DNA of 47,108 nt, taken from NCBI GenBank assembly GCA_964515195.1, contig CAZETK010000024.1, forward strand, positions 1-47,108, given 5' to 3'. The notes under the pieces were generated by a model that did no database searches, had not been told where the DNA came from, and worked only from the letters and a program-made list of their open reading frames with translations. The stretch comes from Ga0074139 sp964515195 (GTDB lineage Bacteria > Bdellovibrionota > Bdellovibrionia > Bdellovibrionales > Bdellovibrionaceae). Both the position numbers and the translations under genes were made by a program. Positions within the stretch are counted from its first letter, which is position 1; each line of letters starts with the position of its first letter. Positions 35,890-42,636 of the stretch are shown piece after piece.

Positions 35890-36843
35890 TCACTCCAACC
35901 AGATAGCATTTCGTGCCTTTGGCAAACTGAATAAAAGCTTTCCATTTCTGCCATCGTAGACTCTTGGAAAAGTATTGTCATACTCTCTAGCGATAAGAAC
36001 AGTGGTATCAGAAACCGACAAGGCGATCTGTTGATCCATTACATCCTTTAAGCGGATTCCCTTCTTACAATCGGTTTTGCAGAAATAGACTGGAGCGGTT
36101 GCATGAAGAGTGTCCCCGGAGACTGTCGCAAAGGCGAAAGTCCCGCCATTTTTGATCTTGATGGCACCATAACCTTCTTGTTTACCAAGAAGGTTCACTA
36201 TGGTTGGCTGACTCGCATCACAATTTAAGCCGCCATAGCAGGTTGCGCTCATTAGAATCTCCCGCAGGCTTTTACTTCGCCTGTTTCTTTCGCTATATCC
36301 TTTAAGCACCAGTAACCCTGGTGTATCCCCCGCTTCGCCGCGAGTAGGTGCTACTTCAACTCGATTCCACTTTCCATTTTTAAATTCTGCGATGATTGCC
36401 ATCCATGGTGTGCCCCAAGGAGGCAACCCTGTCGCTTTATAAGTTTTGCCTTCAAAGGTGTAAGTAAAAACCAATCCATCAGTAGATTCTTGAGATGTAA
36501 CACTATTCTCGTCAACTGGGGCCATGTAGGCAATCATTGGATTTCCAGACTTATAATTCACCCATAATTCAACATCTGGTCGCGGGACTGAACCTAGCTT
36601 TTCAGTCTTAGCTTTTCCATCGTGCCTCCAAAGGTGGCCACCCTCCACATAGAATATTAGTTCCCCATCCCACACCCAAGCGGTTGGACAAGTCTTAGCT
36701 GTTAATAGAGTATGTTCAGATTTGGTGCCCACAACTCTAGTTTTAGCAACGCACTTATCCAACTCCGACTGATCAAGGTAAAAAAGCGTGGCGCTATTAC
36801 AATAAAAAGGAAGGCACAAAATCAGAGTAAAAATATTTCGCAT
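35890..36843 (-). CDS. Secreted Cys-containing protein of unknown function
   Basis: 317 residues with a signal peptide (MRNIFTLILCLPFYCNSA, about 1-18). The mature part is beta-rich, with paired cysteines (YFCKTDC near 257; CYGGLNC near 208) and repeated strand-like segments such as AWVWDGELIFYVEGGHLWRH, which could form a beta-propeller-like fold. No family is recognised. It is flanked on both sides by the two copies of the hairpin repeat, as if it sat on a small movable block. The start at 36843 has no obvious ribosome site. Confidence 0.65.
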   Translation of the reverse strand: MRNIFTLILCLPFYCNSATLFYLDQSELDKCVAKTRVVGTKSEHTLLTAKTCPTAWVWDGELIFYVEGGHLWRHDGKAKTEKLGSVPRPDVELWVNYKSGNPMIAYMAPVDENSVTSQESTDGLVFTYTFEGKTYKATGLPPWGTPWMAIIAEFKNGKWNRVEVAPTRGEAGDTPGLLVLKGYSERNRRSKSLREILMSATCYGGLNCDASQPTIVNLLGKQEGYGAIKIKNGGTFAFATVSGDTLHATAPVYFCKTDCKKGIRLKDVMDQQIALSVSDTTVLIAREYDNTFPRVYDGRNGKLLFSLPKARNAIWLE

Positions 36844-36930
36844 ACAAGCAGATTGCGCCTGTTAATATCAGTTGTCCAAAAGAAAGTCATTTAGGGAACT
36901 GGTCATCATGGCCAAGTTTCTCGGTAGTCC

Positions 36931-36989
36931 CGAGAAAAAGAGAAAAAGAGAAAAAGGGAGAAAAGGAGAAAAAGTGCAGGAGAAAAAGT
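36931..36989. repeat. Purine-rich tandem repeat of a GAGAAAAA-type unit
   Basis: GAGAAAAA units repeat in tandem with drift (GAGAAAAAGAGAAAAAGAG and on to 36989). They run directly into hairpin-repeat copy 2, which is preceded by a truncated echo (AAAAAGTGCAGG). I see no supported gene in 36844-37110. Confidence 0.7.
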
Positions 36990-37020
36990 GCCAGGCCGTG
37001 TTTCCGGACACAGCGCTTCG
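36983..37020 (+). repeat. Small hairpin repeat, copy 2
   Basis: A-run, GTGCCAGGCC, GTGT-TTCCGG-ACAC, then GCGCTTCG. It aligns over about 35 bases with copy 1 at 35839. The stem pair C-G of copy 1 is T-A here, so pairing is kept. Confidence 0.65.
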
Positions 37021-37110
37021 CTACGGGCATTGGCCGTTCTTCTAATATGCTCGGTTACCGCTACGGTATCGCAGCGTGACCCACCTTCAACAGAGATGAG
37101 CCCCAGATCT

Positions 37111-38187
37111 CTATAAGCTCGCAAGACTTTCAAAATTTGCCCAATAGTTCATCCAATTTTTTTTAAGGGAATCACTGCACCGAGAGCTTTTAAGTAACCT
37201 ATCAAAAAGAGGTCGACAGGCATTAATAGCCTGTTTCACTTCGGTGGGTACGCGCAGGGGCGATAACTCCGATGGTTCAACGACAATATTCCATTGTAAA
37301 TAAATCGCCCGATCAAACTTTTCCATTTTTGTCTGTAGATACATAAAAAAATCAGGCAGACCCGGCAGACAATCTCGATTCAAAGTTACGATAAAACGAA
37401 TCTGATGGGGATGTTGGGTTTGTGTTAAAAGACTTTCTAAATTCTGATTGAACCTTTCAAAATTAAGTCCGACCCGGATAGCTTCTGCCAATTGACCTAT
37501 TGCCTCATTGGAAATGTAAATAGACACCGGGTTTCGAGAAGCTCGGACACAGTCCAAAAAGCGATCAAGACGCTGCTTTGTCGCATTCAAATTTGTGACA
37601 ACGCGGACTGTTCTTCCTTCGGGGTGCGCTTCCTTTTCCTGAAGTAAATCAAAGATGGTATAAAATGACTCATGTAAAAGAGGCTCGCCGCCAATGAAAT
37701 TAATATAGCGCAGCTCTGGCCACCAGTTATTTAAACGTGATATGAAACGATCGCGCACCTGGTTCGTGAAGTGAAAATTTTGAACTGGTTGCCCTAGTTC
37801 CTTTTGCCACCGCGAACTGGAATGGGGACCGCAATACTTGCATTTCAAATCGCAAGTAGTGCCTAAAATAAGCTCTAGAGTTTTTGGCTTGTCCAATGTA
37901 TGGGGATCAGGTGCCGCCGTCAGATTCTCGATAAATTTATCACTTAAAACCCGAAAGCTTTTGGCCCCGGCATCTTCGAGCTTCCAGCATATAGAGCAAT
38001 CTTCTGGGCGTTCGTTCTGAAGCATGAGGGCGCGCTGATTTATGCTATGGGACCAGTCATCGGCATAGCTTTTCCCAGCCGAGGAAAGAGTGCGACAGCA
38101 GGTTCGCAAGCGGTCCCGAGCAACATCGTAAACATAATAATCCCATCGAAGGGAGCATAAGGCCTTTGAGCCTTTGAATAGCTTCAT
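37111..38187 (-). CDS. Radical SAM protein (twitch-type), isolated
   Basis: From ATG 38187 it is 358 residues; a TTG at 38214 is also in frame and neither has a good ribosome site. The radical-SAM cluster motif C-x3-C-x2-C is in TTCDLKCKYCGPHSSSRW (about 110). The glycine-rich SAM-binding NFIGGEPLLH follows at about 165. An N-terminal pair of cysteine-containing segments (ALCSLRWDYYV and RTCCRT, then CSICW) is typical of twitch-domain members that handle other iron-sulfur or peptide substrates. No precursor peptide or tailoring partner is seen, so the substrate is unknown. Confidence 0.8.
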   Translation of the reverse strand: MKLFKGSKALCSLRWDYYVYDVARDRLRTCCRTLSSAGKSYADDWSHSINQRALMLQNERPEDCSICWKLEDAGAKSFRVLSDKFIENLTAAPDPHTLDKPKTLELILGTTCDLKCKYCGPHSSSRWQKELGQPVQNFHFTNQVRDRFISRLNNWWPELRYINFIGGEPLLHESFYTIFDLLQEKEAHPEGRTVRVVTNLNATKQRLDRFLDCVRASRNPVSIYISNEAIGQLAEAIRVGLNFERFNQNLESLLTQTQHPHQIRFIVTLNRDCLPGLPDFFMYLQTKMEKFDRAIYLQWNIVVEPSELSPLRVPTEVKQAINACRPLFDRLLKSSRCSDSLKKNWMNYWANFESLASL

Positions 38188-38368
38188 AGAAAAACAGTAG
38201 ATAGACTCAGACAACGTGTCAAAATCTATTATGCCCCGTTACAGCTTGTGTTCTGATCCAAACTTTCAACTCATGATATAATTTTCCCTATCCAGCCTTG
38301 ATCTAGGAAATAATTCGTTTTCCATCTATGTTTCGTTTATATAGCTAGAGTTTATTCCGGGAGACCCT

Positions 38369-38986
38369 TTGAAAATTCTAGTAACAACACTTTCTGTCTT
38401 CATATTCTTAACGTCCGTATCTTTTGCAGAACAAGGACCTCTTTCCTGGCAAAACGACTTCGAACAGTACGTTCAAGGGCTGATGAATGAATATAAAGTA
38501 CCAGGTTTTGCTATTGCCGTGGTAGGGTCGAATAGATCCATTTTTCAGCTTAAAAGAGGATCTCGCAATCTTGAAAAAAATCTACCTGTTACCAGTGAAA
38601 CGTTATTTGCTATCGGCTCTACCAGTAAGGCTTTTACTGGTGTAATCCTCGCTCAGTTATTTGATCAGAGACTCGTTAGCTTCGATGTTCCGGTACAGAC
38701 TTATAGGCCTGATTTTGCGATTCAAGATCCAAAGGCATCAAAAACTTTAACATTAAGGGACTTAATGGGGCATTGGACCGGAATAGGTCGTCATGACCTT
38801 GCTTGGTATCATCGTCAAATGACCCGAGAAGAAATGTTTTCACTGATTCCTGAACTGGAGATTTCGACTCAGCCCCGATCCAAATTCATTTACAATAATT
38901 GGATGTGGGTTGCCTCAGGGGTTGTTGCCGAGACAGTTTCTAAAAGAAACCGCAAGCGCTTAAAACTGGCTTACGAAGCGAATTGA
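38369..38986 (+). pseudogene. Truncated class C beta-lactamase-like serine hydrolase
   Basis: 205 residues from a TTG at 38369 (CGGGAG ribosome site). A signal peptide (about 1-20) leads into the beta-lactamase/PBP fold, with SxxK as S84-T-S-K87 (GSTSKAFTG) and YxN near 175 (FIYNNWMWVASG). The family needs 350 or more residues and a third K/H-x-G motif. Here similarity stops at VAETVS, then 14 basic residues run to a stop. The 3' half has been lost, so it is probably inactive. A short tandem repeat sits at the break. Confidence 0.75.
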
Positions 38987-39000
38987 ATCACGAATTGAAT
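38979..39000. repeat. Tandem 10-base repeat at the beta-lactamase break point
   Basis: CGAATTGAAT occurs at 38979-38988 and 38991-39000, spanning the stop of the truncated hydrolase. This is consistent with a deletion or slippage scar. Confidence 0.5.
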
Positions 39001-39017
39001 ACGAATACGCAGAGGGC

Positions 39018-40226
39018 TTACGCGGTTGCGAAGCTTGTTTTCATTGCCTGGGTCTCTGAAACTAAGTCCCGACCGATTTCATCGATTTCCTTTAATGAAA
39101 CCTTTAGAGAGTTTTTAAATTCGCCGAGGTCATTGAGCAAGCTTTTTAACTCCCCGGTGCTTTGCTTGATTTTAGCCGCTTCAATTTTTCCAGAAATGCT
39201 GACAATTTCTAGTGCTGTCGAAAGCTTGCGGACTTCTTCATAGACAGATTTGAACTTCCAGAACTCACTGTCTATTTCATGTAAACTTTGGGCCGCATTC
39301 TTGATTCCCGCTTGGCCGAGAGTTTCCAGAAGCTCCATTTCCACCTCTTTATCAATGGGAGTTTCTGCGACTTCCTCCCTGAAGAATGAAACCATCTCTC
39401 TTTGCAGAAGTGAATTGCAGACATTAAACTGACATTCTTGAAGCTTGTCCTGCACAAGCTGCGCGGCTGTTACAAACTTACCAATCTCTTGTTGGATTTC
39501 TTTGGCTAATGATTCGTATTGTGATGAAATCGTGGCTATCGAGGCAGCTTCTTGTCCAATGCGTGCCGCCTGGACTTCCAAATTTAAGGGCACCAATGCA
39601 CTTTTTCGGTAGGCTTTGGCGATTCCTTCTGATCTTATTTGTAGCTCTTTACCGCGTTCTAAGGATTTTCTAAGCCGTTGCAACAGACCCAAAGGGGGCA
39701 TTTTAAGTTGAATCTGACGAGATTCCAACTCTTGCGTCAAGGCTTCAATCATAAATTGGTGGTAGTTTTTAAAGCCAAGTTTTTCTATTTCTTTTAACAG
39801 CAGCTCTTGTGATTCTTTAGGTGTAATCTTCTGTGTCTTTTCAATTATAAGCAGCTCTTGATATTTATTTTTGATAATTTCAAAAATAGGGCTGCTTGGT
39901 TTTAAGCGGATGGATAAAAATCCTTCGGGAATCGGTATAACCAATGCATAGACCCAATAGAAGCCCCCCTCTTTCGATCTATTAATGACATAAGATCCGA
40001 TAGGTTGGCCTCCCAAGATTGTCTCCCATAAAAGATGAAATACACCTTTTGGCATCGAGGCATGACGAATGATATTATGAGGCTTATTAAGAAGTTCGTC
40101 CCATTGATTTTGGCTTACTCTTTGAAAAACAGAGTTACAGGACTTAATGATGCCCTTTGGGTTTGTTCTAGAGAAAAAGAGCTCATTGAAATCAAAAAAG
40201 CTTTCGCCGGTGGAGGTCAGTTTCAT
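39018..40226 (-). CDS. Soluble PAS / degenerate chemoreceptor-like protein
   Basis: 402 residues, with GGAG ribosome site before ATG 40226. Residues 10-115 are an Aer-type PAS domain (FFSRTNPKGIIKSCNSVF, KPHNIIRHASMPKGVFHLLW, GGFYWVYALVIPI) that in Aer binds FAD and senses redox. The rest is long helix. A segment near 212-245 (LVPLNLEVQAARIGQEAASI) echoes the methyl-accepting hairpin motif LLALNAAIEAARAGE but is degraded. No membrane helix is present. It probably senses redox or oxygen in the cytoplasm and signals to a CheW/CheA-like partner, or has lost that link. Confidence 0.75.
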   Translation of the reverse strand: MKLTSTGESFFDFNELFFSRTNPKGIIKSCNSVFQRVSQNQWDELLNKPHNIIRHASMPKGVFHLLWETILGGQPIGSYVINRSKEGGFYWVYALVIPIPEGFLSIRLKPSSPIFEIIKNKYQELLIIEKTQKITPKESQELLLKEIEKLGFKNYHQFMIEALTQELESRQIQLKMPPLGLLQRLRKSLERGKELQIRSEGIAKAYRKSALVPLNLEVQAARIGQEAASIATISSQYESLAKEIQQEIGKFVTAAQLVQDKLQECQFNVCNSLLQREMVSFFREEVAETPIDKEVEMELLETLGQAGIKNAAQSLHEIDSEFWKFKSVYEEVRKLSTALEIVSISGKIEAAKIKQSTGELKSLLNDLGEFKNSLKVSLKEIDEIGRDLVSETQAMKTSFATA

Positions 40227-40771
40227 TTTTCTTTCTCCGAAAGATAGTCGTTATCCTAAATTGAAATCGATAATGGCCATACAGAGGGTGGCTATTACGT
40301 CTTGTTTAATTATACTTTTAGATAAGATCGTGTATAGAAAAAAATCGTCCTACTATCATTTGATGGTCAGTAGGTTTATGTAGGTCCAGCCTCATAGAGC
40401 AACGTCTCAATTCCTGGTGTGTCCATTAGGATACAAAACATCGAGACCGAATAGGGCCGCTTAATTGGACAGTACTTTCGGCACGTGTTCCGTTAAAAGA
40501 TACTAATGGAATTTAAAATATCTTTTGTGGGAACTTTTAACCGTTCGATCAAGTATTCAACATCAGCTTTTACTCCTGTAATCGAGGTTAGAAGCCGAAT
40601 TGCGCTGTAGAGGTAGTCAGAATAGAAAATTGATTGTTGTTCTAGCTTGAGGTCGTTTATTGCTCCCATGCGGATTTTAGATTTTTGAGATTGTGATCTA
40701 AGTTGTCAGTGCTGAATTCCGCAAGGTGGGGATTGTTCTTCATGAAATACTAGGCTTTTTGAGGATTCCTG
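40227..40771. other. 545-base stretch without an intact gene
   Basis: This holds the promoter region of the PAS protein and a degenerate fragment on the - strand (40493-40669, listed separately). Otherwise I see only short frames broken by stops. The base composition is AT-rich and looks like decayed coding DNA. Confidence 0.5.
40493..40669 (-). pseudogene. Possible remnant of a regulator-like gene (58 codons)
   Basis: A frame from ATG 40669 reads LEQQSIFYSDYLYSAIRLLT and EYLIERLKVPTKDIL, which looks like real protein. It resembles the linker of TIGR02147/DUF4423-type regulators common in Bdellovibrio-like genomes, though that is a guess. It stops at TAA 40493-40495, and the same frame continues for another 40 or so codons with no other stop. 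It is probably a fragment. Confidence 0.3.
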
Positions 40772-41344
40772 ATGAGGGCTATAAAGTTACAATCCCCATC
40801 ACATCCAGAATATAACCCATAATATAGAGGGAAAACATTTTATCTTGCAGCAGCTGTCGCGTTCGGCGGTTATGGCGATAACCCTGAAGATCGGTTTTGG
40901 TCGGCAAAGTATATGCGCATTTCGCATCCGCTCCCAATAGATCCAATTCAGGGAATGGTATATTATGATTCAGCCCAATTCGAGGCCTACCGTTTTCCAG
41001 AAGCAATGAAAATCTGGTTCGTGAGTTTGAAACTTCTTTTTGGTTTCATTTGCCTCATGATCGCGATTCTTTTTTACCTGCGACCCTTTCGCGATCTGTA
41101 TGCAGCTATCTTTTACGTGGTGGGGATTGCCTATTCTATAACGTTTTCGTGGTTTGCGCCGCTTTACGAAATTGCTTTTCTTCAAATTGCCCTTGGTTCT
41201 GCATTTTTTCCAGTCACCAGAAAGTGGTTGTTTCCCGTTATCTTCGGAATCGGACAGGTGGGGCATCTGCTGACTTATTATCTGCAAAACCTTTGGGGTG
41301 GCAGATCGCCCAACCTTGCCAATATCAATAGGCCTAGACCTTAG
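40772..41344 (+). pseudogene. Membrane protein gene with an in-frame stop, 3' truncated
   Basis: ATG 40772 has a GAGG ribosome site and opens MRAIKLQSPSHPEYNP. It is stopped by TAA at 40820-40822 and continues in the same frame as YRGKTFYLAAAVAFGGYGDN through to 41344. One C to T change (CAA to TAA) explains the break. The rest has four or more membrane helices (KLLFGFICLMIAILFYL, AAIFYVVGIAYSITFSWFA, and others) like the N-terminal sensor part of a membrane histidine kinase, but no kinase domain follows. It may instead start at ATG 40913 as a shorter protein. Confidence 0.5.
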
Positions 41345-41373
41345 GCCAGGGGCCATTTAACATCGGTTGGCTT

Positions 41374-41387
41374 ATGACATACATCAT
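41374..41387 (+). promoter_or_regulatory. FNR/DNR-like palindrome upstream of the respiratory operon
   Basis: ATGAC-ATAC-ATCAT is close to the FNR-family box TTGAT-N4-ATCAA and is itself a near-perfect inverted repeat. An AT-rich -10-like element (41405-41413) follows at a spacing that would put the palindrome near -40, the place for an activating FNR/CRP-family protein. The pseudoazurin ATG is 59 bases downstream. Confidence 0.5.
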
Positions 41388-41446
41388 ATTTCTTCCGCGC
41401 TATTCATAATAATGTGGTACGTCGGCAAACGTTCATGGAGATCATT

Positions 41447-41881
41447 ATGAATAGAGTTATTGCTTTGAGCCTGCTCATCTTGGGAGCTTGCGGAGTTCAA
41501 GCCGCCACTATCGAAATCACGATGAAAAATAACGGTAAAGATGGAGTTATGATTTTTGAGCCCGGATTCGTCGTGGCTCAACCCGGAGATACTGTTGTTT
41601 TTATCCCAACAGATCGAACCCACAATTCCGCAGCTTTTGTTGTGCCGGACGGAGCTAAGCCCTGGAAGGGAAAGATGGACGAAAAGCTTTCCGTCAAACT
41701 GGAAAAAGAAGGTGTCTATATATATAAGTGCGATCCGCATCTTCCAATGGGAATGGTGGGAGTGATCCAAGTCGGAAGCGGTCACAACCTGGCAGTGGCG
41801 AAAGAAAAGGCCGAAGGGTTATCAAAAGGGTTTGCCATGAATAAGGATCGACTTGCAAAATACTTAGGGCAGGTAAAATGA
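41447..41881 (+). CDS. Pseudoazurin-like blue copper protein
   Basis: 144 residues from ATG 41447 (GGAG six bases upstream). A signal peptide occupies about 1-20 (ending CGVQAA). The cupredoxin domain has copper ligands His59 (RTHNSA), Cys95, His98 and Met103 in KCDPHLPMGMVG, the C-x2-H-x4-M spacing of pseudoazurin. It is a periplasmic one-electron carrier, usually a donor to nitrite or nitric oxide reductases or oxidases. As the first gene of the operon it is the likely donor to the CuA subunit. The stop overlaps the next ATG. Confidence 0.9.
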   Translation: MNRVIALSLLILGACGVQAATIEITMKNNGKDGVMIFEPGFVVAQPGDTVVFIPTDRTHNSAAFVVPDGAKPWKGKMDEKLSVKLEKEGVYIYKCDPHLPMGMVGVIQVGSGHNLAVAKEKAEGLSKGFAMNKDRLAKYLGQVK

Positions 41882-42045
41882 CAAAACCAAATACAGACAA
41901 ATCAGAAAAAGAAGTTCCCTATCTTCAAAGGCTCTACGACAGGCCGTTTTTGTGGCTGACGCTAGGTATGGTCACGATGGTCATCTTTTATACAGCGTGG
42001 GGAATCGTTGAGATGATGTCCCTTACGCAGGCACCTCTTCCTTAG
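41878..42045 (+). CDS. 55-residue single-helix membrane peptide, likely oxidase/reductase small subunit
   Basis: The ATG at 41878 overlaps the pseudoazurin TGA (ATGA). The peptide is MTKPNTDKSEKEVPYLQRLY, then one membrane helix (about 24-48, FLWLTLGMVTMVIFYTAWGI) and a short tail. Its place before subunit II and its single helix match the IIa subunit of ba3-type oxidases (about 34 residues in Thermus), which replaces the first helix of subunit II. Sequence identity cannot be judged here. Confidence 0.7.
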   Translation: MTKPNTDKSEKEVPYLQRLYDRPFLWLTLGMVTMVIFYTAWGIVEMMSLTQAPLP

Positions 42046-42068
42046 GCACTTCATACTGGAGAAGTATA

Positions 42069-42620
42069 ATGGCAGAAAACGAAAGCATGCACTCAGGAAT
42101 TGTTCCACCAGAAGGCATTTGGTGGACAAATGTTCCCCCGCAAGAAAAGGCTTGGATCACCATCGCATTTGTCTGGTGTATGATCCTCTTTGCAATGATG
42201 CCCATCTGGCATATTCGAGGTGGTCAGAACCCATCAGGTATTCGCCATAAGGTGACTGCCGGAGACTATATGGCCAGGGTCGAGCGCTTTGTTGAAGAAT
42301 ATCAAGTCGGCGAAGACTCGGGAATCCCAGTTGTTGAGCCGCCTCCGGGTGCTCATGTTTATCTGGCTGGGCGAATGTGGCAGTGGTACCCCGTTCTTAA
42401 GCTAAAAAAGGGAGTGGAGTACACGCTTCACCTTTCTTCTATCGACATCAATCATGGTTTCGCCTTGTTCCCGGTCAACATCAACTTCCAGGTGATTCCC
42501 GGATATGACTATGGGTTAAAGATCACGCCGAATCAGGCGGGGGATTTTAGAATTATTTGTAATGAGTTTTGCGGAATCGGACATCACATGATGGTCGGCA
42601 AGGTCATTGTAACTGAGTGA
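42069..42620 (+). CDS. CuA-containing subunit II of a haem-copper reductase
   Basis: 183 residues. One membrane helix (about 28-50, AWITIAFVWCMILFAMMPIW) is followed by a periplasmic cupredoxin domain. The CuA ligands are complete: His129 (DINHGF), Cys164, Cys168, His172 and Met175 in CNEFCGIGHHMM, with the aromatic entry patch MWQWYP (about 103). Having one helix instead of two fits the ba3-like class. It takes electrons from a soluble donor, here probably the pseudoazurin. Confidence 0.9.
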   Translation: MAENESMHSGIVPPEGIWWTNVPPQEKAWITIAFVWCMILFAMMPIWHIRGGQNPSGIRHKVTAGDYMARVERFVEEYQVGEDSGIPVVEPPPGAHVYLAGRMWQWYPVLKLKKGVEYTLHLSSIDINHGFALFPVNINFQVIPGYDYGLKITPNQAGDFRIICNEFCGIGHHMMVGKVIVTE

Positions 42621-42636
42621 TATAAGGAGCAGCTAA

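Noticed and set aside
36906..37133. 75-residue ORF on the - strand
   Set aside because: It is made of the purine tandem repeat (giving a Phe/Leu/Ser run) and the hairpin repeat, and has no ribosome site.
40779..41006. 75-residue ORF on the - strand
   Set aside because: It is the shadow of the broken membrane gene on the + strand, whose frame looks more like protein and has a ribosome site.
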